Assembly (NCBI RefSeq): GCF_021233355.1
Contig: NZ_CP089507.1
Coordinates: 3,783,001 to 3,847,000 of the forward strand
Direction: 5' to 3'
Origin: Luteimonas fraxinea
Lineage (GTDB): Bacteria > Pseudomonadota > Gammaproteobacteria > Xanthomonadales > Xanthomonadaceae
DNA: 64,000 bases
Below are positions 26,317 through 36,801 of the stretch, piece after piece; the first letter of the stretch is position 1, and each line of letters starts with the position of its first letter. Under the pieces are notes generated by a model. The model was not told the DNA's origin. It did no database searches and saw only the letters and a list, made by a program, of their open reading frames with translations. Both the position numbers and the translations under genes were made by a program.

Positions 26317-27536
26317 TGACCCACCAGACCGCGCGTGGCGCGTCTTCCCATGCGCCGAACCGCCTCGTGCGCATCGCCGCGATCGCGCTCTGCGTGATGA
26401 CCGTGACCGGCTGCAGCACCGTGCGCGGCTGGTTCGGCAACAGCGAGAAGGCCAACGCCAAGGCGCTGTCCGAGCCCGCGCCGCTGACCGACATCACCGA
26501 AACGCTGAGCGTGTCGCGTTTGTGGTCGGCCAACGCAGGCAAGGGCGAAGACCGCCTGGGCGTGCGCCAGTCGCCGGCCGTCGCCGATGGCCGCGTCTAT
26601 CTCGCCGCGATCAAGGGCGGCGTGCGCGCGTTCGATCTGCAGACCGGTGCCTCGGTGTGGCGCTACGACTCGGACCTGCGCCTGAGCGGCGGCCCCGGCG
26701 TCGGTGAGGGCCTGGTCGTGGCTGGCAGCCTCGACGGCGAAGTGGTCGCGCTCGATGCGGCCACCGGCGCGGAGCGCTGGACCGCCAAGGTCTCCAACGA
26801 AGTCATCGCTGCGCCCGCGATCGGGCAGGGCGTCGTGCTGGTGCGTTCCAACGACGGCCGCGTGACCGCGTTCGACGTCGCCAGCGGCGAGCGTCGCTGG
26901 TTCTGGGTGCGCGAGCTGCCGTCGCTGACCGTGCGCGGCAACGACGCGCCGGTGCTCGGCCCTGGCTTCGTGTTCGTCGGCAACGACGACGGCACCATCG
27001 CCGCGCTGTCGCTGTCCGACGGTCGCACGCTATGGGAGCAGGCCGTGGCCCAGCCCGACGGTCGCACCGAACTCGAGCGCATGTCCGACGTCGACGGCAC
27101 CCCGGTGCTCGATGACGCCGTGCTGTTCGCCAGCAGCTATCGTCACCGCACGATGGCGCTGGAAGGCCCGAGCGGCCGTCCGCTGTGGGTCAGCGAGCAC
27201 GGTGGTGCGAACCGTCCGGGTCTGTCGCCGCAGCGCGTGGTCGTGACCGATTCCAACGGCACCGTCTGGGCGCTCGACAAGTTCAGCGGCACCGCCGCGT
27301 GGCAGCAGCCGGCGCTCGCGCGTCGCAACCTGACCGGCGCGGCGATCCAGGGCGACTACGCCGTGGTCGGTGACCTCGACGGCTATCTGCACTGGATGCG
27401 TCTCGACGACGGCGAATTCGTCGCCCGCGAGCGCGCCGGCCGTGACCCGATCCGCGGCGCGCTGGTCGTCGCCGACGGTGTGCTGGTGGTCCAGAACGTC
27501 GACGGCAACGTGACCGCCTGGCGCTTGGCGCAGTAG
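26316..27536 (+). CDS. bamB: Outer membrane assembly lipoprotein BamB
   Basis: 406 residues. Lipobox VTGC with C33 as the lipid anchor, followed by an eight-bladed PQQ/WD-like propeller. Repeats of the form VVALDAATGAERW, VTAFDVASGERRW and VWALDKFSGTAAW are visible. BamB supports beta-barrel insertion by BamA. The signal sequence is long (about 32 residues, RLVRIAAIALCVMTVTG). The TAG stop abuts the terminal inverted repeat of a MITE-like element. Confidence 0.96.
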   Translation: MTHQTARGASSHAPNRLVRIAAIALCVMTVTGCSTVRGWFGNSEKANAKALSEPAPLTDITETLSVSRLWSANAGKGEDRLGVRQSPAVADGRVYLAAIKGGVRAFDLQTGASVWRYDSDLRLSGGPGVGEGLVVAGSLDGEVVALDAATGAERWTAKVSNEVIAAPAIGQGVVLVRSNDGRVTAFDVASGERRWFWVRELPSLTVRGNDAPVLGPGFVFVGNDDGTIAALSLSDGRTLWEQAVAQPDGRTELERMSDVDGTPVLDDAVLFASSYRHRTMALEGPSGRPLWVSEHGGANRPGLSPQRVVVTDSNGTVWALDKFSGTAAWQQPALARRNLTGAAIQGDYAVVGDLDGYLHWMRLDDGEFVARERAGRDPIRGALVVADGVLVVQNVDGNVTAWRLAQ

Positions 27537-27801
27537 GGCGTGTCATCAATCCCCGCACACGTCGCGCCGCTTCTGCGCGTGTCCGGGGCAAGGAAGAGCG
27601 AGGAAGTGGACGTCCGTCCACGCCCGAGCGATGAAGCCGGCCCGGGCGCGCGCAGGAGCGGCCCTCCGGGTTGGGCCTGGAGCGGCGCCAGCCGGCACCG
27701 CGCGTCTTGACCTGACGGCCAGTCAGGCACTGCGCCGCGCGACACCACCTGACGCCGCTCCAGACCCCAACGCGACATGCGCGGGGATCGATGACACGCC
27801 C
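27536..27801. mobile_element. MITE-like element between bamB and der
   Basis: A 266-bp stretch without a convincing gene, bounded by inverted repeats at 27536-27566 and 27771-27801 that match at 28 of 31 positions. The ends begin GGGCGTGTCATC. Its interior includes the palindrome GTGGACGTCCGTCCAC. No transposase is encoded, so it would need one in trans. No clear target duplication is visible. Confidence 0.65.
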
Positions 27802-27825
27802 TGTCCTGCCGCAAGTGCGACAATG

Positions 27826-27857
27826 ACGGCCCCGGGCAGCCACCTGCCCGGGGCCGT
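27826..27857 (+). other. Strong inverted repeat upstream of der
   Basis: A perfect 14-bp stem (ACGGCCCCGGGCAG and its complement) with loop CCAC and no T-run. It may end transcription from bamB inefficiently or structure the der leader. Confidence 0.6.
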
Positions 27858-27914
27858 GTGCTTCCGGGCCATGCCCGCGCGACACGCAAGACCCATTCGA
27901 ACGGAATCCGCCCC

Positions 27915-29327
27915 ATGCTTCCCCTCGTCGCCCTCGTGGGCCGCCCCAACGTCGGCAAATCGACGCTGTTCAACGCGCTGACCCGCACCCGCGACGCGCT
28001 CGTCCATGACGAGCCGGGCGTGACCCGTGACCGTCATTACGGCGTGTGCCGGCTCAATCCCGACGTGCCGTTCGCGCTGGTCGACACCGGCGGCATCGCC
28101 GGCGAGAACATCCATCTCGAACACGAAGGCCTCGCCGGACCGACCGCGAAGCAGTCGCGCGCCGCCGCGGCCGAAGCCGATCTCGTGCTGTTCGTCGTCG
28201 ATGGCCGCGAAGGCGCCTCGGCGCTCGACGACGAGATCCTGCGCTGGCTGCGCAAGATCGACAAACCCACGTTCCTGGTCATCAACAAGACCGACGGACT
28301 CGATGCGCGCGCAGCCGAGGCCGACTTCTCGCGCTACGGGTTCTCCGACACGCACGCGATCTCGTCGGCGCACCGCCACGGCATCGACGAGCTGGTCGAC
28401 GAGATTCTCGAAAAGCTGCCGGAAGTGGGCCAGTCCGAACAGCTCGACAGCGATCCCGAACGCGTCCGCGTGACTTTCGTCGGCCGCCCGAATGTGGGCA
28501 AGTCGACGCTGGTCAACCGCATCCTCGGTGAGGAGCGGATGATCGCCTCCGAGGTCGCCGGTACGACGCGCGATTCGATCGAGGTCGATCTGGAACGCGA
28601 CGGTCGCAAGTACCGTCTGGTCGACACTGCCGGCATCCGTCGCAAGTCGAAGGTGGACGAGGCGGTCGAGACGTTCTCCATCATCAAGACGCTGCAGGCG
28701 ATCGAGCATTCGCAGGTGTCGGTGGTGATGATCGACGCCAGCGAAGGCGTGACCGACCAGGACGCCAGCGTGCTGGGTGCGGTGCTCGATTCGGGCCGCG
28801 CGCTCGTCGTCGCGGTCAACAAGTGGGACGGCCTCACCGACTACCAGCGCGATCAGACCGAAGCGCTGCTGTCGCGCAAGCTGGCATTCGTGCCCTGGGC
28901 CGAAGCGGTGCGCATCAGTGCCAAGCACGGCTCGGGCCTGCGCGAACTGTTCCAGGCGATCCACCGTGCGCATGCGTCGGCCAACTACAAGTTCGGCACC
29001 TCGGAAGTCACCAAGGCGCTCGAGATCGCCTACGAGACCAATCCGCCGCCGGTCGTGCGCGGCCACGCGCCGAAGCTGCGCTATGCGCATCCGGGCGGCG
29101 AGAATCCGCCGACGATCATCGTCCACGGCAACCGTCTGCGGACGCTGCCCGACAGCTACAAGCGCTACCTGGAGAATTTCTTCCGCAAGCGCTTCAAGCT
29201 GGTCGGCACGCCGGTGCGCTTCCTGTTCCGCGAGGGCGACAACCCCTACAAGGACAAGAAGAATGTGCTCAATGACCGCCAGCTGGCGAAGAAGAAGCGG
29301 CTGATCCGGCACGTCAAGCGCAAGTGA
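27915..29327 (+). CDS. der: Ribosome biogenesis GTPase Der (EngA)
   Basis: 470 residues with two tandem GTPase domains and a C-terminal KH-like domain. G1 motifs are GRPNVGKST at 9-17 and again near 190; G3 motifs are DTGGIAGE and [11 protein letters not shown]4 motifs are NKTDGLD and NKWDGL. The KH domain ends in a Lys-rich tail ([23 protein letters not shown]). Der acts in 50S subunit maturation. Its TGA overlaps the GTG of mobA. Confidence 0.97.
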   Translation: MLPLVALVGRPNVGKSTLFNALTRTRDALVHDEPGVTRDRHYGVCRLNPDVPFALVDTGGIAGENIHLEHEGLAGPTAKQSRAAAAEADLVLFVVDGREGASALDDEILRWLRKIDKPTFLVINKTDGLDARAAEADFSRYGFSDTHAISSAHRHGIDELVDEILEKLPEVGQSEQLDSDPERVRVTFVGRPNVGKSTLVNRILGEERMIASEVAGTTRDSIEVDLERDGRKYRLVDTAGIRRKSKVDEAVETFSIIKTLQAIEHSQVSVVMIDASEGVTDQDASVLGAVLDSGRALVVAVNKWDGLTDYQRDQTEALLSRKLAFVPWAEAVRISAKHGSGLRELFQAIHRAHASANYKFGTSEVTKALEIAYETNPPPVVRGHAPKLRYAHPGGENPPTIIVHGNRLRTLPDSYKRYLENFFRKRFKLVGTPVRFLFREGDNPYKDKKNVLNDRQLAKKKRLIRHVKRK

Positions 29328-29911
29328 TCCCGTCGCCGTTCCGCGACACGCTGACCGTCGGCCTGCTGGCTGGCGGCCGCGCGACGCGGCTGGGCGGCCT
29401 GGACAAGGCCTGGCTGCTGCGCGATGGCGTGTCGCAGGTCGAACGACTCCGCGAGCGTTTCGCCGCGCATGCGTCGCGCGTGCTGGTCAGTGCGAATTGC
29501 GACCTGCCGCGTTACGCGCACGCGCGCATCGAGGCAATCCCCGACCGACATCCCGACACTGGTCCGTTGTCCGGTCTCGACGCGCTCGCAGCGGCGACCA
29601 CGACGCCGTGGCTGTTCACGCTGCCGGTGGATGCGCTGCACGTCGATGCGTCGGTGCTGGCGCGACTGGTCGATGCAGCCGGCGACACCGGCGCGAGCGC
29701 GGAGGACGACGACGGGCTGCAGCCCCTGGTCGCGCTGTGGCCGGTGGCCGCATTGCGCGTGGCCGCTGCCGGCGCGTTGACCGGCGACGACTTCTCCGTG
29801 CGCGGTCTGCAGCGCGCACTCGGCATGTGCACGCTGCGCTTCGCGCAGGTGCGCTTCGGCAACCTCAACACGCCCGACGATCTGGTCCGGGCCGGAGTCA
29901 CCCATGACTGA
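29324..29911 (+). CDS. mobA: Molybdenum cofactor guanylyltransferase MobA
   Basis: 195 residues from a GTG in the overlap with der. The nucleotide-binding start is [20 protein letters not shown], the GTP-binding signature of Mob[15 protein letters not shown] and [10 protein letters not shown] match the next motifs, with Val-Asp in place of the usual CD. It links GMP to molybdopterin to make the bis-MGD cofactor. It overlaps moeA by 8 bp. Confidence 0.9.
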   Translation: MIPSPFRDTLTVGLLAGGRATRLGGLDKAWLLRDGVSQVERLRERFAAHASRVLVSANCDLPRYAHARIEAIPDRHPDTGPLSGLDALAAATTTPWLFTLPVDALHVDASVLARLVDAAGDTGASAEDDDGLQPLVALWPVAALRVAAAGALTGDDFSVRGLQRALGMCTLRFAQVRFGNLNTPDDLVRAGVTHD

Positions 29912-31136
29912 GCCCACATTCCCGTTCCGCGTGTCCTTCGTCGAGGCCTGCGCGATCGTCGATGCCGTCGCAGCCGAGCGTCGTCTGCAGCCGCAGACGG
30001 TCTCGCTGTCGCGCGCGCATGGCCATGTGCTGGCGCGCGATGTCGTCGCGACGCTGCCGCAGCCGCCGTTCGACAACTCTGCGATGGACGGCTTCGCGCT
30101 GCGTCATGCCGATCTCGCGACTGATGGCGCGACGACGCGGTTGCGCCTCACCGGCGAGCAGTTCGCCGGCCCCGATGCAGCACTGACGGTCGAGGCGGGC
30201 AGCTGCGTGCGCATCACCACCGGCGCGCCGCTGCCGGCTGGCGCCGACACGGTGGTGATGAAGGAGAACACCGACCTCGATGGCGAGGACGTCGTCGTGC
30301 GCATCGCACCGCGCCTCGGCCAGCACGTGCGCCGCGCCGGTGAGGATTCGAATATCGGCGATCTGTTGCTGCAGGCAGGCGACATGCTGACGCCGGCGCG
30401 CATCGGTCTCGCTGCCTCGCAAGGGCTCGCGCAGCTCGACGTCGTGCGTCGTCCGACCGTCGCGGTGTTCGCCACCGGCGACGAACTCGTCGAGCCCGGC
30501 ATGTCGCTCGGTCCCGGGCAGATCTACAACTCCAACCGCGACCAGCTGATGGCGCTGTTGCGCGCCGAAGGTCTGGAACCGGTCGCGTTTCCGACGCTGC
30601 CCGACGACGCTGCACAGGTGACGTCCGCGCTGCGCCATGCCGGCGAAGCCTTCGACCTCGTGCTGACCTGCGGCGGCGTGTCTGCCGGCGAGAAGGATCT
30701 GCTGCCCGAGCTGCTGCAGCGCCGAGGCCGCGTGCGGGTGTGGAAGGTCATGATGAAACCCGGCATGCCGCTGCTGCTGGCCGAAGGCGACACGCTCGGT
30801 CCCGCGCTGTTCCTGTGCCTGCCGGGCAATCCGGTGTCGGTACTCGCGACCTGGCTCGCGCTCGGGCGTCGTCTCGTCGACGGTCTGCAGGGCAGGGCGC
30901 CGCGAGCATTGCGCCGCGCGCGACTGGCGTCGGACTGGACCAAGACCCACGAACGCCTCGAACTGCTGCGCGGCCGCTGGTGGATCGACGACGACGGGAT
31001 CTCGTGGGTCGAGCCGAATCCCGCGGACGGTTCGCACCGCATGCAGGCCGCTGCGGATTCGGACGCGCTGATCGTGCTCGATGCGGGACCGCGCGATTAC
31101 GCGAGCGGCACGCCGGTGGATGTGTTGCCGTACTGA
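29904..31136 (+). CDS. moeA: Molybdopterin molybdenumtransferase MoeA
   Basis: 410 residues inserting molybdate into adenylated molybdopterin. Characteristic segments are PPFDNSAMDGFALR, ITTGAPLPAGADTVVMKENT, FATGDELVEPG, YNSNRDQL, TCGGVSAGEKDLLPE, KPGMPLLLAEG and CLPGNPVSVLATW. All active-site motifs appear intact. Part of a three-gene cofactor group with mobA and the MoeB fusion. Confidence 0.96.
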   Translation: MTEPTFPFRVSFVEACAIVDAVAAERRLQPQTVSLSRAHGHVLARDVVATLPQPPFDNSAMDGFALRHADLATDGATTRLRLTGEQFAGPDAALTVEAGSCVRITTGAPLPAGADTVVMKENTDLDGEDVVVRIAPRLGQHVRRAGEDSNIGDLLLQAGDMLTPARIGLAASQGLAQLDVVRRPTVAVFATGDELVEPGMSLGPGQIYNSNRDQLMALLRAEGLEPVAFPTLPDDAAQVTSALRHAGEAFDLVLTCGGVSAGEKDLLPELLQRRGRVRVWKVMMKPGMPLLLAEGDTLGPALFLCLPGNPVSVLATWLALGRRLVDGLQGRAPRALRRARLASDWTKTHERLELLRGRWWIDDDGISWVEPNPADGSHRMQAAADSDALIVLDAGPRDYASGTPVDVLPY

Positions 31137-31230
31137 CAGCTGCGCTGTCGGGGCCGCGGGACTCGCGGGCGCCTGGGCGCCCTGATGCATGAGGCCAGTC
31201 CGGCGTCTGCATGCTGCAGAACCTGGGCAC

Positions 31231-31351
31231 CTCTCACTCCGGGAGAGGTCGACGCGCAAAGCGCGTCGGGTGAGGGTTGGGGCTCTACAGGAAAGCATTC
31301 AAAAGCGCCCTCATCCGCCTTCCGGGCACCTTCCCTCAAAGGGGGAGGGAA
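31231..31351. repeat. REP-like pair of inverted dispersed repeats
   Basis: Two facing copies of a palindromic motif, one around CTCCGGGAGAGGTCGACGCG...GGGTGAGGG (31231-31278) and one around CCCTCATCCGCC...CCTTCCC (31306-31351). Such pairs are common between genes in this family of bacteria. The gap 31137-31439 holds nothing else but the moeB upstream region. Confidence 0.55.
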
Positions 31352-31439
31352 GCACACAGTCCGCGAGCGTCGGCCGGATGCTGCTGATCGAACCGCAGCG
31401 TTCCCCGCGCATCGCCCGCGTCCGCGCGATAATCGCGCC

Positions 31440-32570
31440 ATGGCCATCCAGGAACTCTCGCCGGCGCAGGCCCGGCAACGCCAGCAGCAGGGCGTGCGCC
31501 TGATCGACGTGCGCGATGCCCACGAGCGCGTGACCGGCATGGCCGAAGGCGCGGACGGCGTCGATCGCGCGACGCTCGAAGCCGCGCCGCTGGCGCATGC
31601 GCCGGATCTGCAGGCACCGCTGCTGCTGATCTGCCAGAGCGGTCGACGCTCGATGCAGGCGGCCGAAACGCTGGCCGCGCTCGGCTACACGGACATCGCA
31701 TCCGTCGCCGGTGGCACCAGCGCCTGGCAGGCCGACGGACTGCCCACCGTGCTGCCGGACGGCGATGTCGATCTCGATTTCCACGAGCGCTATTCGCGGC
31801 ATCTCAAGCTTCCAGAGATCGGTCTCGCCGGCCAACAGCGGCTGGCCGAGGCGACCGTGCTGGTGATCGGTGCCGGTGGTCTCGGGTCGCCGGCGGCGTA
31901 TTACCTCGCTGCGGCCGGCGTCGGCACGCTGCGGATTGCTGACGACGATGTCGTCGACCGCAGCAATCTGCAGCGGCAGATCCTGCACGCGGAAGACCGC
32001 ATCGGTCAGCCGAAAGTGCAATCGGCAGCGACGACACTCGGCGCGCTCAATCCACGCACGCGTATCGAAGCCATCGCCGAACGCGTGACAAGTGACAACG
32101 TCGATCGCCTGCTTGGCGGCGTCGATCTGGTGCTCGACGGCGCCGACAATTTCCCGGTGCGCTATCTGCTCAACGATGCCTGTGTGCTGCACGGTGTGCC
32201 GCTGGTCTACGGCGCGGTGCATCGCTTCGACGGACAGGTCAGCGTTTTCGACGCCGGTCGTCGACGCGGCGCATGTCCCTGTTATCGCTGCCTGTTTCCC
32301 GAACCGCCGCCGGCCGAAGCCGCGCCGAACTGTTCGGAAGTCGGTGTGCTCGGCGTGCTGCCGGGTGTGGTCGGCCTGTTGCAGGCGACCGAAGCGTTGA
32401 AGCTGCTGCTTGGTATCGGTGCGCCACTGGCCGGGCGTCTGCTGCAGTTCGACGCGCTGCGCATGCAGTTCCGCGAGACGCGACTGTCGCCCGATCCCGA
32501 CTGTCCGGTCTGCGCACCGGGCCGCGCGTTCCCCGGCTACATCGACTACGCGGCGTTTTGCGCCGGCTGA
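31440..32570 (+). CDS. moeB: Rhodanese-MoeB/ThiF fusion (molybdopterin-synthase sulfur-carrier adenylyltransferase)
   Basis: 376 residues in two domains. Residues 1 to about 105 are a rhodanese with active-site loop CQSGRR (C65). Residues about 118-376 are an E1-like adenylyltransferase: VIGAGGLGSPAAYYLA, DDDVVDRSNLQRQILH, the catalytic Cys region NCSEVGVLGVLPG, and zinc cysteines CPCYRC and CPVC. MoeB activates the MoaD C-terminus; the rhodanese could supply the sulfur, as in MoeZ-type proteins where it is C-terminal. GATAAT ends only 6 nt before the ATG, so the mRNA may be leaderless. Confidence 0.9.
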   Translation: MAIQELSPAQARQRQQQGVRLIDVRDAHERVTGMAEGADGVDRATLEAAPLAHAPDLQAPLLLICQSGRRSMQAAETLAALGYTDIASVAGGTSAWQADGLPTVLPDGDVDLDFHERYSRHLKLPEIGLAGQQRLAEATVLVIGAGGLGSPAAYYLAAAGVGTLRIADDDVVDRSNLQRQILHAEDRIGQPKVQSAATTLGALNPRTRIEAIAERVTSDNVDRLLGGVDLVLDGADNFPVRYLLNDACVLHGVPLVYGAVHRFDGQVSVFDAGRRRGACPCYRCLFPEPPPAEAAPNCSEVGVLGVLPGVVGLLQATEALKLLLGIGAPLAGRLLQFDALRMQFRETRLSPDPDCPVCAPGRAFPGYIDYAAFCAG

Positions 32571-32651
32571 TCGCGCAAGCGGACCTGCTCTTCACGCGCG
32601 GCTGGGGCACGATGGCGGCCACCGCGTGTCCCGCGCGGACTGGATGACCCG

Positions 32652-33689
32652 ATGCGATCGATGCGCTGCCTGTTGCTGCTCGCCTGCCTGCTGCTGTCCG
32701 CGCCGTTCACGGCGCTGGCGGCCGATCCCTGTCCGCTGCTGCGTGCGCAGGTCGCATCGCCTGATCCTGCGACCCGGCTCGCCGCCGCTGCGTGCGAGGA
32801 ACATCTGCTCTGGCACCGGCCTTTCATCGATGTCGAAGGCCGCTATGCCGGTTCGACCGTGCGCGAGGCCGAGACCGCACTGCTGACCAATGGCGAGCAG
32901 GCCTGGCGCCGCGTCGCCGGTTACTGGCGCGGCGCCGACCAGCTGTCCCAACTCCAGCATCGGCCCGGCGCCTATGACTGCATGTTCGCGCCGACGAGCA
33001 CTCAGCCGTCTCCGGCCTGTCGCAGTTTTCTCGTCGACGTGCCGTGGTCGGCGGCGTTCGTGTCCTGGGTCGCACGGCGCGCGACGCTGCCGGGCTTCAG
33101 CGGATCACCGAGCCATGTCGACTACGTGCGCAACGCCTATCGAAGCCCGGAGACCAACGCCTATCGCGTCGCCGATCCGGTGACGTCGCGCCCCGCGCGA
33201 GGCGACATGCTGTGTTACGTGCGCGCGGCGAATCGCGTGTTCGGTTTCGCCGGTCTCGCGACGCTGCTCAGCAGCGAGGACGGCGGGCTCGGCATGCATT
33301 GCGACATTGTCGTCGGTGCCGAGGGCGGGCAGGCGCAGCTGGTCGGTGGCAACGTGCTCGATGGCGTGACGATGCGGCTGATGCCGCTGACCGCCGGCGG
33401 ACAATTCGCCGCACTGGCGCAGCGCGGTTTGGACGATCTGCCGTGCAGCCCGGATGCGCCACAGGCCTGCAATGCGAACCGGCAGGACTGGGCGGTGCTG
33501 TTGCAGTTGCGACCGGCCAACGAGCTTGCCGTGCTGTCGCCGTCGCCCGGGCTGTACGTTGCGCCGCCGCCGATGCCGGCCGTGCCGGATGTGCTGCAGC
33601 CGGGCCAGTCGACGCCGCGTCCGCAAACTGCGCCGTGTTGTGTCGAGTGCAGCGTGGGCGATGGCTTGCCGCGGTGCCCTGGGGTTTGA
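32652..33689 (+). CDS. DUF2272-family secreted protein
   Basis: 345 residues with a signal peptide (CLLLLACLLLSAPFTALA). The family core is DVPWSAAFVSWVARRA, SPSHVDYVR and RPARGDMLCYVRA, followed by GMHCDIVVG. The Trp-Ser, His and Cys/Asp pattern resembles amidase-like (CHAP/NlpC-type) folds, but no function has been read from it. The mature protein has many cysteines, including a C-terminal CCVECS cluster. It begins 81 bp after the MoeB fusion. Confidence 0.75.
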   Translation: MRSMRCLLLLACLLLSAPFTALAADPCPLLRAQVASPDPATRLAAAACEEHLLWHRPFIDVEGRYAGSTVREAETALLTNGEQAWRRVAGYWRGADQLSQLQHRPGAYDCMFAPTSTQPSPACRSFLVDVPWSAAFVSWVARRATLPGFSGSPSHVDYVRNAYRSPETNAYRVADPVTSRPARGDMLCYVRAANRVFGFAGLATLLSSEDGGLGMHCDIVVGAEGGQAQLVGGNVLDGVTMRLMPLTAGGQFAALAQRGLDDLPCSPDAPQACNANRQDWAVLLQLRPANELAVLSPSPGLYVAPPPMPAVPDVLQPGQSTPRPQTAPCCVECSVGDGLPRCPGV

Positions 33690-33738
33690 GGTTCGCGCAT
33701 CCCGGCGCAGCCCTGTAGGTACGCGCTCCTGCAGAAAA

Positions 33739-33764
33739 GAAAGGCCCGCATGTGCGGGCCTTTC
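33739..33764 (+). terminator. Bidirectional terminator
   Basis: GAAAGGCCCGCA-TG-TGCGGGCCTTTC between the convergent DUF2272 gene and acnA. A-rich on the left and TTTCTC on the right. Confidence 0.85.
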
Positions 33765-33845
33765 TCGTTCAGATCATGCTGGTTTCATCGCTACCGCTGC
33801 TTCAGCACGTCATGCAGCAGCCCGCCGTGCTTCGGCGGACCAGGC

Positions 33846-36611
33846 TCAGGCCGCCTTCTTCGCCGCCAACTGCCGCAGCACGTAGTGCAGCAGACCACCA
33901 TGACGGAAGTACTCAATTTCCTTCGGCGTCAGCAGCAGCACGTCGACTTCGAAACGGATCTCGGTGCCGTCCGCGCGCTTGGCGACGATCTGCGCGGTCT
34001 TCGACTTGCCGTTGGCGAGGCCGGTGAGTTCCACGGTCTCCGACCCATCGAGGCCCAGGCTCTGCGCGTTGTCGCCGTTGCGGAAGCTGCACGGCAGCAC
34101 GCCCATGCCGACGAGGTTGGAGCGGTGGATGCGCTCGAAGCTCTCGGCAATCACGGCTTTCACGCCCAGCAGGTTGGTGCCCTTGGCCGCCCAGTCGCGC
34201 GACGACCCCGTGCCGTACTCCTTGCCCGCGAACACCACCAGCGGCACGCCTGCGGCCTTGTACTTCTGCGCCGCGTCGTAGATCGACAGCTTCTCCGGCT
34301 CGCCATCGCCGAAGTACAGCGTATTGCCGCCTTCCTCGCCGCCGAAGAACAGGTTCTTGATGCGGATGTTGGCGAAGGTGCCGCGCACCATGACGTCGTC
34401 GTTGCCGCGGCGCGAGCCGTAGCTGTTGAAGTCGGTCGGCTGCACGCCGCGTTCCTGCAGGAAACGGCCCGCGGGGGAATCGCCCTTGATGTTGCCGGCC
34501 GGGGAGATGTGGTCGGTGGTGATGGAGTCGCCGAACAGGCCCATGATCCGCGCGCCGTGGATGTCGTCGATGCTGCCGACGTCCATGGTCATGCCGTCGA
34601 AGTAGGGCGGATTCTTGATGTAGGTCGACGCTTCGTCCCACTCGTAGAGATCGCCGTCGGGCGATTCGATCGTGTTCCAGCGCGTGTCGCCCTTGAACAC
34701 GTCGGCGTAGTTCTTGGCGAACATCTCCGGCCCGATCGTCTTCGCGATGAAGTCGCCGATCTCCTTGTTGGTCGGCCAGATGTCGCGCAGGTAGACGGGG
34801 TTACCGTCCTGGTCCTTGCCCAGCGGATCGTCGGTCAGATCGATGTCGACGGTGCCGGCGATCGCATAGGCGACGACCAGTGGCGGCGAGGCGAGATAGT
34901 TCATCTTCACTTCACCGTGGATGCGGCCTTCGAAATTGCGGTTGCCCGACAGCACGGCGGCGACCGCGAGATCGTTCTCGGCGATGCCCTTCGACACCGC
35001 GTCCGGCAGCGGGCCGGAGTTGCCGATGCAGGTCGTGCAGCCGTAGCCCACGACGTAGAAGCCGAGCTTCTCCAGATCGTCGAGCGCGCCCGCCTTTTCG
35101 AGGTAATCGGTCACTACCAGCGAGCCCGGCCCGAGCGAGGTCTTGACCCACGGCGCGGCCTTCAGGCCCTTGGCCGCCGCGTTGCGCGCGAGCAGGCCGG
35201 CGCCGAGCATCACCGCCGGGTTCGAGGTGTTGGTGCAGGACGTGATCGCGGCGATGACCACCGAGCCGTCCGTCAATTCGTGCTCGCCGTCATCGAGCGT
35301 GATCTTCGACACCGGGCGTGCGGCGAGGCGTTCGGCCTGCGGCTGTCCGCCGCCTTCCTTCTCGAAACGATCGACCTGCGGATCTTCCGCGCTCGCCTTG
35401 TTGCGCTTGGCGACCAGCGGACCGACGTTGTCGCGGAAATTCTGCTGCACCTTCTCCAGCAGCACGCGGTCCTGCGGACGCTTCGGACCGGCCAGCGACG
35501 GGCGTACGTCGGCCATGTCGAGTTCGAGCACGCTGCTGTACTCGGCTTCCGGCGCACCGGGTTCGTGCCACAGCTGCTGCGCCTTTGCGTAGGCCTCGAC
35601 CAGTGCGATCTGCTCTTCGCTGCGGCCCGACAGACGCAGGTAGTTCAGCGATTCCTGGTCGATCGGGAAGATGCCGCAGGTCGCGCCATACTCGGGCGCC
35701 ATATTGCCGATCGTCGCGCGATCGGCGAGTGGCAGATGCTGCAGGCCTTCGCCGAAGAACTCGACGAACTTGCCGACGACGCCATGCTTGCGCAGCGTCT
35801 CGGTGACGGTCAGCACGAGGTCGGTCGCGGTCGCGCCTTCCGGCATGCGGCCCGTCAACTTGAAGCCGACGACCTGCGGAATCAGCATCGACGACGGCTG
35901 GCCAAGCATCGCAGCCTCGGCTTCGATACCGCCGACGCCCCAGCCGAGCACGCCGATGCCGTTGATCATCGTGGTGTGCGAATCGGTGCCGAACACGGTG
36001 TCCGGATACGCCCACTGCACGCCGTCATCGCGCTCGGCGGTCATTACCACGCGTGCGAGATGCTCGAGGTTCACCTGGTGGACGATGCCGGTGTTGGGCG
36101 GCACGACCTTGAAGTTGTCGAAGGCCTTCTGGCCCCAGCGCAGGAAGCCGTAGCGTTCCTTGTTGCGCTGGAACTCGATCTTGCCGTTGAGATCCAGCGC
36201 ATCCGGGCGGCCGAACACGTCGACCTGCACGGAGTGGTCGATCACCAGTTCCGACGGGATCAGCGGATTGATCTGCTCCGGGCGACCGCCGAGGCGCACA
36301 ACGGCATCACGCATCGCGGCGAGATCGACGACGCAGGGCACGCCGGTGAAATCCTGCAGCACGACGCGCGCCGGCATGAAGGCGATCTCGGTATCCGGTT
36401 CGGCCTTCGGGTCCCACTTCGCCACGGCCTCGATGTGGTGCGCGGCGACGGTCTCGCCGTCCTCATGGCGCAGCAGGTTCTCGAGCAGGATCTTCATCGA
36501 ATAGGGCAGGCGGGCGATGTCGAACTGCTTGCCCAGCGCCGGGAGGCTGGAATAGGCGTAACGGCGGCCGCCGACGTCGAGGTCGGCGCGCGTGGAAAAG
36601 GTATCGGTCAT
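33846..36611 (-). CDS. acnA: Aconitate hydratase AcnA
   Basis: 921 residues, IRP/AcnA type, with a [4Fe-4S] cluster. Cluster cysteines are in [11 protein letters not shown] and [49 protein letters not shown] and the swivel domain with [16 protein letters not shown] are intact. Start at the ATG at 36611 ([11 protein letters not shown]); a longer frame upstream lacks family sequence. It converts citrate and isocitrate via cis-aconitate. A second aconitase, acnB, lies 7.5 kb away on the other side of the PrpF/ABC cassette. AcnA forms are typically the stress-stable ones. Confidence 0.97.
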   Translation of the reverse strand: MTDTFSTRADLDVGGRRYAYSSLPALGKQFDIARLPYSMKILLENLLRHEDGETVAAHHIEAVAKWDPKAEPDTEIAFMPARVVLQDFTGVPCVVDLAAMRDAVVRLGGRPEQINPLIPSELVIDHSVQVDVFGRPDALDLNGKIEFQRNKERYGFLRWGQKAFDNFKVVPPNTGIVHQVNLEHLARVVMTAERDDGVQWAYPDTVFGTDSHTTMINGIGVLGWGVGGIEAEAAMLGQPSSMLIPQVVGFKLTGRMPEGATATDLVLTVTETLRKHGVVGKFVEFFGEGLQHLPLADRATIGNMAPEYGATCGIFPIDQESLNYLRLSGRSEEQIALVEAYAKAQQLWHEPGAPEAEYSSVLELDMADVRPSLAGPKRPQDRVLLEKVQQNFRDNVGPLVAKRNKASAEDPQVDRFEKEGGGQPQAERLAARPVSKITLDDGEHELTDGSVVIAAITSCTNTSNPAVMLGAGLLARNAAAKGLKAAPWVKTSLGPGSLVVTDYLEKAGALDDLEKLGFYVVGYGCTTCIGNSGPLPDAVSKGIAENDLAVAAVLSGNRNFEGRIHGEVKMNYLASPPLVVAYAIAGTVDIDLTDDPLGKDQDGNPVYLRDIWPTNKEIGDFIAKTIGPEMFAKNYADVFKGDTRWNTIESPDGDLYEWDEASTYIKNPPYFDGMTMDVGSIDDIHGARIMGLFGDSITTDHISPAGNIKGDSPAGRFLQERGVQPTDFNSYGSRRGNDDVMVRGTFANIRIKNLFFGGEEGGNTLYFGDGEPEKLSIYDAAQKYKAAGVPLVVFAGKEYGTGSSRDWAAKGTNLLGVKAVIAESFERIHRSNLVGMGVLPCSFRNGDNAQSLGLDGSETVELTGLANGKSKTAQIVAKRADGTEIRFEVDVLLLTPKEIEYFRHGGLLHYVLRQLAAKKAA

Positions 36612-36801
36612 GCGGTAGCTCCTGTCGCGGGTTGCTGGCGGTGACGCGGTCGGACCGGTCGTGGCGGGCATGCGTGGATGCGCAGGCATCCGGGTTGCTG
36701 CGGGGTGATGCAAAGCGACGCCCGGTCGATGCGCGTCACCGCTTCGAGGCGGCCAGTGTAGGCAGGCCGGCGTGGCGGACATGTCATCAGTCGGGCGCGC
36801 C

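Noticed and set aside
27567..27770. Transposase or small gene inside the MITE-like element
   Set aside because: Frames across the interior are short, lack a ribosome site and resemble no transposase motif.
33750..36644. 964-residue plus-strand open frame
   Set aside because: It is the antisense of acnA, which is unambiguous on the other strand.
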